A program made the translations under genes and the position numbers. A DNA stretch of 64,000 bases from Tretioscincus oriximinensis (lineage: Eukaryota; Chordata; Lepidosauria; Squamata; Gymnophthalmidae), in the NCBI GenBank assembly GCA_022410635.1, contig JAJVDF010000502.1:231097-295096 (forward strand), in the 5' to 3' direction. Below the pieces are notes generated by a model. That model had not been told where the DNA came from, searched no databases, and was given only the letters and a program-made list of their open reading frames with translations. This document shows, piece after piece, positions 1 through 9,480 of the stretch (its first letter is position 1; the number at the start of each line of letters is the position of its first letter).

Positions 1-30
1 TTAGCGAACCAAACGTAACTGGAATCTAGG

Positions 31-193
31 GTTATCACATAAAAACTGGTTTAGGACTTTGCAGCTTTAACAGATGTAGAAAAGAGAAATTTTCACCAGT
101 TGCAGCTTATAATTCCTGCATCATCTAGGGGGAAATCACTTTTTCATACCCATTAAAACCACACACTGCTATCCTGGTTTTTATGTGGTAACC
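31..193. mobile_element. Foldback miniature element, family C
   Basis: The ends are inverted repeats: GGTTATCACATAAAAACTGG at the left and its near-complement ending TTTTTATGTGGTAACC at the right. A second copy of the right-end motif (GGATTTTATCTGGTAACC) lies at 345-364. Related copies are at 656-800, 12046-12414, 41049-41098 (left end only) and 53623-53789. No transposase is present and no clear target duplication was seen. Confidence 0.55.
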
Positions 194-239
194 CAACCAT
201 ATGGGCCTCCTAGAAGTTAATTTGCTCATACATGATATA

Positions 240-330
240 GACCCTGTTTGCAAGGGGGAGACTATTCCAAAGACTGGGGGCCACCACCGAGAAGGCCCTA
301 GCCCGGGTTCCCACTCCACTGGCTGTTGAA
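240..330 (-). mobile_element. L2-type LINE fragment
   Basis: The minus strand matches the L2-like C-terminal coding segment seen elsewhere in the window (for example 13780-13860): the GAGACTATTCCA and GGGGGCCACCAC stretches recur with substitutions. Non-functional. Confidence 0.4.
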
Positions 331-655
331 ACGGATGATACAACCAGGATTTTATCTGGTAACCAACTTTGCTGATAGTTCAAACTTTGGGTGGAAAATC
401 TCCAAATTGATTATTAGCTACAAGGACAGACTGCAAAAGTATGTAAGTTGTATTTTCAGAACAGAAAGCACTATGATTGTTCATATGTTGCTAAGTTATT
501 TTCAGAAGTTCTAATAAATCATTTTCTTGTTTTTCAAAGGCGTTGATTAATAAGCTCCAGCCTTTCAACAAATCTGAAACTTTGCCCACAGATGTTTTCT
601 TCTTCCCTACCAAGCAACACAATCATTCCCTCTATTTTTTTCCTGTCTGGAATAG

Positions 656-800
656 GGTTGCCAGATTAAATCCAGGATAGAAGTTTGCACTTTTAATGGG
701 TGTGAAAAAGCTATTTTCCTCCCAGGTGCTGCAGATATTAACAGCTGCACCTGGTGAAAAATCTTCTCTTCCATAGCCATCAGATTTTATCTAGTAATCC
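656..800. mobile_element. Foldback miniature element, family C
   Basis: Left end GGTTGCCAGATTAAATCC and right end GATTTTATCTAGTAATCC form imperfect terminal inverted repeats. The internal CTTTTAATGGGTGTGAAAAA block is shared with the other family C copies. An internal hairpin (AGCTGCACCTGG against the CCAGGTGCTGC at left) is also visible. Confidence 0.55.
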
Positions 801-884
801 TACTCTGGAAAAAAACACACATATGTGAATATACAGATATCTGAATACACAGGACTGAACATAGTTATTACTTATAGATGGGGT

Positions 885-1250
885 ACCTGTGGTAAACAAT
901 AACAAATGACCAGCTTCCAGTTTCTCATGTTAGGGAAGAATTTCTGTTTCCAGTTTCATGGTTCTTAGTTGTGTTTCTGCCTACTTTTCTACCCATTTTT
1001 TCATGATAACAAGTGCTTATTATAAAAGCGCAGATACCTAGCAGCTTCACAAAACTGGCAGTAGCAGCAACAGCCCAAATGTGAAGAGAGTAAAACGGAG
1101 CTCCCAGCCTGCGTTGCAGCTAGCCCTGGGAGGGCTGATGCCTCCTTAGCCAATTTGTGCCTGGTCCCATCCACTGGAAACTTGTTTTCTGCCTCCTGGA
1201 AGATGACTGGGGCACTCCCAAACTCCATAGGTTCCTCTACACATTTTCTT
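885..1250 (+). repeat. Interspersed repeat family F
   Basis: Matches 33285-33560 plus 34185-34340, and 41099-41420. Shared blocks include TTTCCAGTTTCATGGTTCTT, AAGTGCTTATTATAAAAG and GGCAGTAGCAGC. No coding potential; class unknown to me. Confidence 0.6.
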
Positions 1251-1612
1251 AGCAGAGGAACAGAAGTGGTTAGCCATTGCCTGCTCTGGAGAAATGCCAG
1301 GGATCAAATCAGCAACCCTCTGCTTTCCAGCCGTGTGCATTACCTCTGAGTGGCAGTCCGTTCCAGTTTTCATGCAGTTTCCTTGGCAAAGAGACAGAAG
1401 CGGTTTGCCATGGCTTCCATCCAGGGAGAGGCTAGAGATTGAACTAGCAACCCTCTGCTTTCCAATACTACTTCAATGATCATTGAGCTACAATTATACC
1501 CAGGCTCCACTGCCTCCTCGTTGCAGTTTTCTTGGCAGAAAAACAGAAGTAGTTTGTCACTGCCTCCTTCCCGGGCGTGACTGGGGATTGAACCAGCAAT
1601 CCTCTGCTTCCC
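1249..1612 (+). repeat. Three tandem copies of a tRNA-box-like unit
   Basis: Cores at 1249-1329, 1382-1462 and 1531-1611 share TTGGCARAGAGACAGAAG, a TTTGCCATGGCTTCC-like block, and a B-box-like GGGATTGAACCAGCAA followed by CTCTGCTTYCC. Spacings are 133 and 149 bp. The copies have diverged, so the duplication is old. The repeated unit resembles a SINE segment. Confidence 0.6.
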
Positions 1613-1619
1613 ACTCAGT

Positions 1620-2165
1620 TTGCATTCCCACTGAAGCAGAAAATGCTTCTTCCAGTTCCTCTCTTCCTAATGTCCCTGTGCCTCCTGGCATTTGCTGCTG
1701 CTTTCTTTTCTTGAAGTCTCTATCTGCTGCAGCGGTGCATGAGCCGTTCTCTCTGTGCCATGCCCTCCTCGGCACTTTCTTTATGCGGCCATGCTGTCGC
1801 TCCGTTCAGCACACTGTCAACAAACGGTTCACCTTCCCTGATGAGTCATAAGGCACAAAGGCTTGTCTCGCTACCTTCTCCTCCAGCAAAGGAAGGTGCT
1901 TGCATGCCATACAAATGAAGTTCCCAGCCTTTTGCAAGCGAGAAATGCACCTTGGCACACACCACATTTCCAGTAACCAACCCCGAGACTTACAGATACA
2001 GGCCAGGGTATAAATGTAAATAATTACAAGCTGAGTGGATTGACTGATAGAAAAAGACTTATGAATCGTTTCTCATTATAGTCCTCTTGGATAAAAATGT
2101 ATGAATCGACCTTTTGATTAAAAATGGACAAACTGACCTTGTTTATCTTTCTTAAACTAATTCCC
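1620..2165. other. Unassigned intronic sequence
   Basis: No exon, terminal repeat or recognised repeat family was seen here. Confidence 0.3.
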
Positions 2166-2167
2166 CT

Positions 2168-2510
2168 TCCGCAAATTGCGGCGATTGTCGCTCTATGTCA
2201 GGTCAATGGACACAATTAGTGTTCATCAACTTGAAGCTACGCTATTGGGCAAGACGCCATTTATAAGCCCGCCCTCCTTACTGCTGTGGTGTTCTGTCAC
2301 ATAGCAGCAAAGCACACAGGTCGGCACCAGGCCTGTGGCAATTGCTTCTCTAAGTCAGCAGCAGGGCGATTGCTGTTCTGTCAGAACAATGGACACAATT
2401 AGTGTCCATCAGCTTGAAGCCACACTATTGGACAAGACGCAATCTGTAAGCCCCCTCCACCCCCATGCTGTGGGAAAACACACAAGTTGGCACCAAGGCA
2501 TAGAGCAACC
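2168..2510 (+). repeat. Tandem duplication, about 183-bp period
   Basis: CAATGGACACAATTAGTG occurs at 2204 and 2387. The following AGCTTGAAGC, CTATTGG and CAAGACGC blocks and the preceding GGCGATTG block repeat with the same offset. The two units differ by scattered substitutions and small indels. Confidence 0.65.
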
Positions 2511-2661
2511 TGGCTGGCCCTGTCAGGCAGCTTTGCTGATGACCAAAACAGCGGTGCTAAGAGTAGCAAACGCTGGTCAGGGCAGAGTGGAGGCAGGACA
2601 ATTGGGGGAATGCTAGAACAGCCATCCTCTACTAGTATTATTGAAAAGGGTCCCCGTTGCA

Positions 2662-2968
2662 GGCACGGATAGCTCAGTCGCTTAGGAATTCGTCTCTTGT
2701 CTGGGAGATGGGGTTTCGAAGCCCTGTGTGGGAAGTGGGGAGGGGTGAGCACCTTCCACCAGCCTGTAGCTCTAGCCAACCCATCTATTCGAAAGCATGA
2801 ATTGCAAGAAATTGCAACTGACTGCAAGTAGATACATGGGAACCACCTCAGCCTGGTGGGGAAGATAGAATGGAAGCCTTCGGGCATAATATATCCTTGT
2901 AAACCGCTTTGAGCCCCTTTGAAAGGTGAGAAAAGCGGGGTATAAGAACCAAGTTCTTCTTCTTCTTC
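2662..2968 (+). mobile_element. tRNA-headed SINE, subfamily A1, near full length
   Basis: The head GGCACGGATAGCTCAGTCGC carries a pol III A box, and GGGTTTCGAAGCCC is a B box. The body includes CTAGCCAACCC and GATACATGGGAACCACC. The 3' end TGAGAAAAGCGGGGTATAAG is followed by a (TTC)n tail, the LINE-type end shared by all A-type SINEs in the window. Confidence 0.8.
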
Positions 2969-3177
2969 AGTGTGGAAAGCAACGGCTGGTGCAGAAGCTA
3001 GTCATGTAGACAGCTCTGTTCCAGATCAGATAGTCCTGGCTACTCTTGATCCACTAAACTGGCCTTTGAGTGCAGAAAGACGCAAAAGTGGATACTGAAT
3101 AATCAAATCAAACTCCTCTTCAGCCTTTTGACATTCTAAAAATCATATCCATTGTTTTATATTGAAGTATAAAATAT

Positions 3178-3606
3178 CGTTCATGGGGTGGATATGGTGA
3201 TAGAAAAAAATATTTTCTCTGTTAGAAAACCAGGGGCACTTTTTGAATCTGAAGGGCAGGAGAGTTAGGACAGACAAGAGGAAACATTTCTTCACCCAGG
3301 TGGTCATCGGTTTATGGAATTTCCTTCCTGAAGAGGTGGTGACAGCAGGCAATCTGGATGGCTTTAAGAGGGTATTGGACAAATTCATGGAGGCCAAGAG
3401 GATTAATGGCTATAACTAGAATGGATGCCTAGATACTGCCTCTGACGGGGATGGATGGGCATGATTCCTCTAAACGCTGTTGAAGGGAGATAAGTGTGGT
3501 TGGTTCTTTTGTCTTCTGCTCAGGAGTCCTCAGGCACAATTGGTGGGCCACTGTGTGAGACAGAATGCTAGACTAGATGAGCTATTGTCTGATTCATCAG
3601 GGAATC
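3178..3606 (+). mobile_element. CR1-type LINE 3' end
   Basis: The sequence follows the 3' end of the squamate CR1 group: CACCCAGGTGGTCATCGG, AAGAGGTGGTG, GGGCCACTGTGTGAGACAGA and a GCTAGACTAGATGAGC-type block. It is 5' truncated, as is typical, and has no intact ORF. Confidence 0.75.
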
Positions 3607-3624
3607 TGATCCACCTATCTATCC

Positions 3625-3627
<3 letters not shown>

Positions 3628-3704
<77 letters not shown>

Positions 3705-3705
3705 G
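3628..3705 (+). repeat. Compound microsatellite (TC)n(TATC)n
   Basis: A TC dinucleotide run from about 3628 to 3671 passes into TATC tetranucleotides to about 3705. It sits in intron 3, about 460 bp beyond the exon 3 donor. Confidence 0.95.
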
Positions 3706-3839
3706 AAAAGTGTAAAGTTAGAAGGTTCACTATCTGTAGGCAATCTCGTTGGCTCAAAATTTGGCCTGTGAGATCACCTGTAGCACCATGACTATTCTAA
3801 AGCTACAGATACTGGGAAGAATGCAGAACTGCACCCATG

Positions 3840-4013
3840 GATAGAATGGAGAGGGGGAGGAGGGGAAGAGGAGGAGGAGAAACAGGAGGGTGTGGAAGAA
3901 GTGAGGGGGAGGATAGGGAGGAGGAAAGAAGGAGAGGGAGGGAAGAGGAGGCAGTGCAGATAGGAGTGGGAGAAAGAGAAAGAGAAGGAGAAAGGAGGAA
4001 AAGGAAGTAGGAG
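3840..4013 (+). repeat. Purine (GGA/GAA) tract
   Basis: Almost uninterrupted purines on the plus strand; the intron transcript is therefore pyrimidine-rich 150-325 nt downstream of the exon 3 donor. It lies directly before a Helitron-like 3' end at 4041-4062. Confidence 0.85.
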
Positions 4014-4040
4014 GTGTTAGAACGTCTTCTATACATGTCA

Positions 4041-4062
4041 GGCAACTGGCTTTTTCCACTAG
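4041..4062 (+). mobile_element. Helitron-like 3' terminus
   Basis: GGCAACTGGC, a short AT/pyrimidine spacer, then CCACTAG followed by T. The same arrangement occurs at 50377-50396, 56549-56568 and, reversed, at 9706-9726. Confidence 0.45.
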
Positions 4063-4164
4063 TGTTCTTATATCCTTTGTTCTCTTTTCTAGTTCCAGTC
4101 TCAAACAAAAATGGGTACAGGGGAGAAACCTTGAACGTGAACATAATGAGAGAACTGCACATAC

Positions 4165-4317
4165 CCAGCACGGTGAGGATAGCAATCTGGTGGTGTGTAT
4201 CTTCTGTGTAGAGCTGACAGAAGTAGCCTCCCTCATCCTCCAAGCGGGCATTAGACAGCACAATACGGACCTGCTTTTGAGTAAACTCCACCAGCTGGAA
4301 GCGCTCATCCTTCAGGG
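4165..4317 (-). CDS. CADM4: CADM4 exon 3: second half of Ig-like V domain
   Basis: The exon is 153 bp, 51 codons, phase 1 at both ends. It continues exon 2 with ALKDERFQLVEFTQ, then VRIVLSNARLEDEGGYFCQL with the DxGxYxC motif and the second Ig cysteine, then YTEDTHHQIAILTVL. The tract from ARLEDEGG to DTHHQI is the CADM4 signature; CADM1-3 differ here. The acceptor is TTTCCACAG (ends at 4318) after a pyrimidine-rich stretch; the donor is GTATGTG from 4164. The paired cysteines in exons 2 and 3 would form the V-domain disulfide. The next exon (second Ig domain, beginning near VAPENP in the family) is not in the remaining 4.1 kb, so it lies left of the window. There are no frameshifts or stops, so the gene looks intact here. 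Confidence 0.95.
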
Positions 4318-4683
4318 CTGTGGAAACAGAAAGGAAAGGATGATTTTACCTGAATTAATAAGGGCCTTTCCTTTTCTGAACTGGATCTGAAGAGGGGCTT
4401 CCTCAGAAATTGTCAGGCACAAGAACACTGTAGTTTGAGATATAGTGGTTGGGCGACATGAACTACTTGTTTATTTGCAAGATGGGACACAGCAATAAAA
4501 ACAAAAGTGAACACATTAAAAATGGCCAAGATATTCGTAATTGAGAAAGGGAGAGTGTCTGGTCAGTCAAGGGTCTGGGTAAATAGAGTGCGTCTTCGTT
4601 GATTTTCTGAACATATGAAGTGAAAATACCTCATGAGTCTCAGGAGGGAGGTTATTTCATAGTTTGAAGGACACTACTGAGGA

Positions 4684-4784
4684 GACCCTGCCCTCGGCCT
4701 GAAACTCTTTATGTACTTTTGTACATAACCCTTTGAGACCTTTGGGTATAGGGCGGGGTATAAGAATAAATAAATAATACTGAA
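4684..4784 (+). mobile_element. L2-type LINE 3' tail
   Basis: Contains the recurring GAGACCTTTGGGTATAGGGC and GGGGTATAAGAATAAATAAA tail. Confidence 0.65.
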
Positions 4785-4942
4785 TGAGGTGGTACAATTA
4801 GGAGGGCATCCCCATAGATCCAAGATATAACCAGATAGATATGGAATATGTCATCATCTAGCCAAAACTGAAGGAACAGATTGCTGTTAGGTCAATTAAA
4901 GAAGCCGCCACAGATGGGCTGACTTTGAGCTATTACTGTTAT

Positions 4943-5199
4943 TATTTATTTATTTATTTATTTGTATTTATATCCTGCCCTATATCCGAAGGTCTCAGGG
5001 CAGCCTACCATAGGGTGGCACACATAGCTTTTGTTGCTTTCTCCACAACAGATACCCTGTGGAGTATGTGGGGCTGAGAGTTCAAAGAACTGTGACTGGC
5101 CCAAGGTCACCCAGCTGGCTTTCATGGAGGAGTGGGGAATCGAACCGGGAGGCTACCAGATAAGAGTCCCACACTCTATCTACTACACCAAACTGGCTC
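4943..5199 (-). mobile_element. Lizard-type tRNA SINE with L2-like tail, near complete
   Basis: On the minus strand the order is: head GAGCCAGTTTGGTGTAGTAG (A box), CCCGGTTCGATTCCCCAC (B box), a CORE-like GTGACCTTGGGCCAGTCAC segment, then GAGACCTTCGGATATAGGGC and an (AAATA)n tail. This is a widespread SINE layout in lizard genomes and supports the squamate assignment. It lies within CADM4 intron 2. Confidence 0.75.
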
Positions 5200-5204
5200 C
5201 CAAA

Positions 5205-5820
5205 GTCTAAAGTCTAGTCCAAGGTCAAGAGGTAAACAAACTCTCCTTAAAACCCATGAAAGGATTCCCCCATTCACCCCTCTTTTTTCGAAATAAAAAC
5301 AGCCTCTTCTTATTCCCCTTCTCACTCCTGCAAGGATTCTTCACATCTGCTCAGCATCTGAACTCGCTCTTCTGAGACCTGTTTGACAGTGACCTGGGCA
5401 GTAAAAGGTTGCTGAACGTATTAAGTGTCCAATGAAGCCCGTAATGGAGAAAAGGTATTAGCAAGCACAGCGAGTTTCAGGAGGGACAATCTGATGCCTG
5501 AAGAGGTTTGCTGCTTTCAACTGCAAAGTTCACCGATATGACCCAGAACATAAACATCAGGGTAAAGATTCACAAAAGCAGGAAAAAGAACATTCATAGA
5601 GTAACAATAGCGGGTAAAACACCAAATGATTATGGATTTACAACAATGTATGGCTGCATCCAGACCACTATCTTTTACTGTGGAATCTCTAAAAATCTTG
5701 ATAGAAAGAATGACCCTTTTTCGAGTCGTAGCCCCATTTTATAGAGGTAAAGTGACTGGATGGAGACGAGCTGGTATTGAAGAAATGATGGAGTATAATC
5801 CAGATTGAGGCATTGCTGGT
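5205..5820. other. Unassigned sequence of intron 2
   Basis: Apparently unique sequence. Short open frames are present, but none has a recognisable domain or credible splice borders. Confidence 0.3.
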
Positions 5821-5824
5821 AGAA

Positions 5825-5990
5825 GGCACAAATAGCACAGTTGCTAGGGAGCTGGTCTTTCAACTGAGAGATTCAGTTTTGAAGTCCTGTGTTGGATATG
5901 GAGAGGGGTGAACACCCTATATTGGCCCTCAGGTCTAGCCAACCCAGCTATTCAAAAGGTAGAAAATTTGCAATGTATAATTGCAATCTA
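5825..5990 (+). mobile_element. tRNA-headed SINE A, 5' part
   Basis: The head (TAGCACAGTTGCTAGG), the B-box region (TTTTGAAGTCCTGTG), GGAGAGGGGTGAACACC and CTAGCCAACCCAGCTATTC match A-type SINEs. The 3' half is missing. Confidence 0.65.
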
Positions 5991-6024
5991 CATGTCAATT
6001 AGATGTAGGTTTTCAAGCAAAAAT

Positions 6025-6255
6025 TTACCATGTCCTCCCTGGAACATGCAGACCTACCTGCAGGCAAACAGATCAAACCCTGTTATAAAGAACCACAATA
6101 TAACAAAATTTGCGCTATAAGAAAACAAATCTGAAAGTCTCCATGGAACGCCCATAAGAATAATGTTGGAAACAATGGGTTTCATTACAACTAAACTTTA
6201 TTATAACAAACAAATCCACCCAAAACCTTGGTGTTCGTTATAACCTGTACCTCCA
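6025..6255. mobile_element. pogo/Tigger-like short element
   Basis: Paired terminal blocks (CCTGTTATAAAGAACC at left and GTTCGTTATAACCTGTAC at right) resemble TcMar-Tigger inverted repeats. The interior has further TTATAACAAA segments and no transposase ORF. Confidence 0.45.
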
Positions 6256-6259
6256 TTTC

Positions 6260-6980
6260 CTGGAATACTATGGGACCCATTTTGATGACGCACCAAAGTG
6301 TGCCACTAAAATGGATCACCCGGGTTCTGAGGCTAGGAACTTTTGTCCCTTTGTCCTCAGCCCACTTGAGCACCGAGATCACAGTCTGAGAGCTCATGTG
6401 AGCTTTGGAGACTACAAAGCTGGTCCTTTGGTTGTCAATGAAAAAGATCACAGTCTTTAAATGTAGAAAGGTCTGTCTTAGGAAATGGACAGCATAGTGC
6501 GTGTACACAAGCCTAGGTACTTCCACTTGCGGTTTATTCCTGACTCTATTAGAATAAGCTCCAGGCATTAGCTTTGCAACAAACCAAACCTCTTTCCTGT
6601 GGCTGATCAATACAGGCAAGTATTTGGCTGCAGTAACACAACAAACAGAGGATCTATGACATCTTTCTACACATGTGCACGTGACTTACAAAGGAGATCA
6701 CATACAGGTGTATATTGTAATTTTGCGACTTGATTTGACCCCAATGATCTTTACCTATGATATATACAAAAATATAGGTGTTTGTTACTTAGCGTTTTTA
6801 CATTCTGGCTTGCTCCTCTTATTCACTTTTTTGTTTTGTGCCTCACAAAAGCATTTTTTAAAAGTCTGATTAGCTTAAGAGATAGGATTGATTTCCTGTA
6901 TTTTCACATCTCTATGATTCATCTTCTCAAATACATTTCCCATTTCCCCTGCCACCTCCCTGCCCCCCTCATGACCCAGA
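6260..6980. other. Unassigned sequence of intron 2 next to exon 2
   Basis: No repeat family recognised. A 142-codon minus-strand open frame (6191-6619) lacks a recognisable domain and is probably chance. Confidence 0.3.
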
Positions 6981-6988
6981 GCTGTTAC

Positions 6989-7135
6989 CCCGTGTGCCAT
7001 TGAAGAAGAGCGTCTGGCGGGATGGGTTCTGGATCACTACTATGGAGCCGTCGTACTGATGTAGTTTGCAGTTAATCTCAGCCTGGCCGCCTTCTGCCAC
7101 AGTCACGTTCTCAGCCTGGACTTCCTGAGCTCTGG
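6989..7135 (-). CDS. CADM4: CADM4 exon 2: mature N-terminus and first half of Ig-like V domain
   Basis: This exon codes about 49 residues of cell adhesion molecule 4, a plasma-membrane immunoglobulin-superfamily protein that mediates cell-cell contact, known in axon-Schwann cell adhesion. Read on the minus strand it gives AQEVQ, then ENVTVAEGGQAEINC with the first Ig cysteine, then QYDGSIVVIQNP and RQTLFFNGTR. These match my knowledge of vertebrate CADM4 almost residue for residue and differ clearly from CADM1-3. Two N-glycosylation sequons are visible (NVT, NGT). The 5' splice site is GTAACA, beginning at 6988. The last exon base is the first base of an Ala codon completed by exon 3. The acceptor follows a strong pyrimidine tract and is CAG at 7138-7136; a second in-frame AG at 7131-7130 would start the exon at 7129. 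The signal-peptide exon was not found. Confidence 0.95.
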
Positions 7136-7287
7136 CTGGTGCAAAAAGAAAGAGAAAAGCAGGGAACGTCAGGAAAGGAAGAACTTGGGATCATGGGTCA
7201 CACAATAACAAATTAGTCTATTTTAGGGGACAAATAACTATTCCCAGTAGCTCTCTTTCACAATCACATTAGGAGAAGTATACCAAG

Positions 7288-7504
7288 GGTATAAACATCT
7301 ACTAAGTTGGATGACTTGATGCTTCCTCCGAGATGGAGAAACAGGCAGTATTCCCAAAATGCCATTTGCAGGGTGTTGAGAACAGTTGAAGATTTTGCCT
7401 TCGTCTGTTCCAGACAACCCAGGTGCAATTCTGTCTGTGTGAGACAGAAGGCTGGACTAAATGGGCTGTGGCCCGTTTCAGCACGGCTCCTCTTATGTTC
7501 TTAT
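7288..7504 (+). mobile_element. CR1-type LINE 3' end
   Basis: Contains CCAAGGGTATAAACATC, CCTCCGAGATGGAGAAACAG, a GAGACAGAAGGCTGGACTAA block and the terminal CTCTTATGTTCTTATG. It begins about 150 bp upstream of exon 2. Confidence 0.75.
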
Positions 7505-7724
7505 GAGAAAAGGACCAGGTTAGGAGTAGGGATGGGCAGTGCTAGAATAATGGGAAACAGGAAAGTTCTGAATAGGAAGGAATAGCACAGAACGGTCCTT
7601 TTTAATGCTCCCTTGATGTTTGAACTCTGCCTATCCGCAGCAGACCAGCCCTTACTAATTTAGTATTGGCATGGTCCATAGTGGCCATTTTGTATCTGAG
7701 TATCTGCTCACACCATTTGTAGTA

Positions 7725-7945
7725 TGGAGATCTCGGAGACTAACAAGAAAAAGGCAGACAGCATAAGCAATTGTAAACAAGTCTACTTCTTTGGGTGCTA
7801 GCATCTGAAGAACTAGATTTATCTATGAAAGTTCATGCTGCCTACTTTTCTCTTGTTAGTATCTAAGGTGTTATAAGATCCCCTTGCTAAATTTTCTGGA
7901 CCCAGTCAAGCACAGCTATTTCTTTGAAATTTACCACTATGTAAA
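7725..7945. repeat. Interspersed repeat with CTACTTCTT / AAGGTGTTATAAG ends
   Basis: Copies at 8125-8265, 27045-27205 and 60985-61080 share GACAAGTCTACTTCTT-like and ACAAGACCCCCTTGC-like blocks. A module of this type is common in sauropsid genomes, but I cannot assign its class. Confidence 0.5.
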
Positions 7946-8037
7946 AAACCAAAATTAGCTGAATAGGATGGAAAACCACCAACAGGAATCTTGCCCAGAT
8001 ACAGATATCATCTTCTTCAAAGAGAAAGAAGTGTCCT

Positions 8038-8120
8038 AGTGCAATTGGTGGGCCACTGTGTGAGAGAATGCTGGACTAGAAGGGCTATGGCCCGATTCAG
8101 CAGGGCTCCTCTTATGTTTT
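8038..8120 (+). mobile_element. CR1-type LINE 3' terminus, short
   Basis: GTGCAATTGGTGGGCCACTG through GCTCCTCTTATG, only the last 80 bp of the family. Confidence 0.7.
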
Positions 8121-8124
8121 TAAA

Positions 8125-8265
8125 AAGCATCTTAAAGTTCATGCCATCTACCTTTTTCTTCTTAGCCTCTAAGGTACTACGAGACACATACACACCCTTG
8201 CTAAGATTTGCTGGGCCAAGATTAACATAGCTATTTCGTGGAAATAGTCCACACTAGTATGTGAA
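8125..8265. repeat. Interspersed repeat of the 7725-7945 type
   Basis: Shares TTAAAGTTCATGCCATCTAC, CTCTAAGGTACTACGAGAC and AGCTATTTCGTGGAAAT with the copies at 7725 and 27045. It directly follows the CR1 terminus. Confidence 0.5.
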
Positions 8266-8280
8266 TGGCAAGCTCTTGTA

Positions 8281-8400
8281 TATTATTTATTTACTTTATT
8301 TCATGAATTTATATCCAGCCCTTCACCAAAGGTCCCAGGGCAGATAACAGAAAATCAAATGCAACACAAAAAACTCATTTGTGAAAGCTTTAAAAGAACC
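8281..8400 (-). mobile_element. L2-type LINE tail
   Basis: Reverse complement of the standard tail: TATTTATTTACTTTATTTC, then CAAAGGTCCCAGGGCAG. Confidence 0.6.
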
Positions 8401-8520
8401 ATATACTCCCGCCCTGGAAGGATAAATGCAGAGGGGAACTAGGAGTGAAGCCTGGGTAAAGAGGTACATTTAACCAGGCACCAGAAGTTGACAGTGTTGG
8501 TGCCTGGCAGGCCTCTAGAA

Positions 8521-8708
8521 CAGACCTGGGCAAGGGGCGGCCCGAGGGCCACATGCGGCCCTCCTACTGTCTCTGACTGGCCCGCCCCTCTTAGCTCAGA
8601 GTTATATACAGTATTGGGTAGAACTGAGTTAACTATATTAATCCGGCCCTCTAAAACCACCCCAATTTCTCATGCGGCCCCTTGGGAAAAATTAATTGCC
8701 CACCCCTG
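8521..8708. mobile_element. hAT-type miniature element with perfect 8-bp target duplication
   Basis: Ends CAGACCTGGGCAA and TTGCCCACCCCTG are inverted repeats. CTCTAGAA stands directly on both sides (8513-8520 and 8709-8716). An 8-bp duplication with CAG-type ends is diagnostic of the hAT superfamily. The 188-bp element has no ORF and carries GGGCCACATGCGGCCC, typical of related vertebrate elements. Confidence 0.8.
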
Positions 8709-8789
8709 CTCTAGAAGGATGTATTCTGACATAGAGAAAAGTATGAGAAGAGATGAAGAATATGACATATGAGGAGGTACAGGGAGTAG

Positions 8790-9480
8790 AGTAAGGCCTG
8801 GAAAATTTATATGCTCACAGACAAAACACACATTCATCTATGTCATTGACTCTGTCCCAAAAAATATCACTCGGCACAACACTTGCTTCATTTAATTCTT
8901 TATAGCTCTTATAATTCACCTTTCTAAGCCAAAGGTGCTCAAGGCAACACACAAAAGGATTAAAAGATATTATATATAAAAGACCCAAGCCCCCCAGGTT
9001 ATGTCTTTCCTGCCGAATGTTTCAAACACCATGTTAAGTGAATGCTAAGCGAGAGGGAGTCAAATGCTAATAGATTTAATAAGATTCAAAGATTTATAAG
9101 TATTATCCAAGCTACAAAAATGCCAAGAGCATCATTCGACACCGCTATGTACATTCCTGCACAATGCAAGCTTTACATAAATTGAGCTTTGCATTCAGTG
9201 CTTATCCAGTGTATTAACGAAATGTGGCGGGTTTCCCCCCCTCCCACGGCTTTCCCCCTCTCTTTAATGTGGGGTTAATTATAATCTGCTCAAACTGTAG
9301 TAAAGCAGACACACTGGTAGACATGATGATAAGAGCAATATCTCTATTTACCTGTCCTAATAATTTCTCGATTGGGTATTCGACTGTCATTTCAGCCTAC
9401 TGGTATATTTTGAATTTTGAAAGAGTCTTTCTGCTTTCTTGACTCACACTGTAACCTCGTCCTCATAGGCCAAGGATGCT
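8790..9480. other. AT-rich unassigned intronic sequence
   Basis: No exon, recognised repeat or inverted repeat apart from a short L2-like stretch near 8890-8970. Confidence 0.3.

Larger units (their letters stand above)
1..4164 (-). other. CADM4: CADM4 intron 3, partial
   Basis: Sequence downstream of the exon 3 donor in gene orientation. No further CADM4 exon was recognised, so the intron is at least 4.16 kb. It contains short foldback elements, a SINE, a CR1 tail, two local tandem duplications and a compound microsatellite. Confidence 0.8.
4318..6988 (-). other. CADM4: CADM4 intron 2
   Basis: A 2,671-bp phase-1 intron bounded by GTAACA and TTTCCACAG. It holds an L2-type tail, a complete minus-strand lizard SINE, a partial plus-strand SINE and a pogo/Tigger-like short element, described separately. 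The rest (about 5200-5820 and 6260-6980) shows no feature I recognise. Confidence 0.9.

Noticed and set aside
2662..2735. tRNA gene, from the A and B boxes
   Set aside because: The boxes belong to the head of a SINE A1 with LINE-type tail; there is no cloverleaf of a functional tRNA. The same applies to the heads at 18908-19219, 28943-29246 and 61637-61925.
6191..6619. 142-codon minus-strand frame inside intron 2 as a transposase fragment
   Set aside because: It lies next to Tigger-like ends but contains no convincing transposase motif and overlaps the non-coding terminal region.
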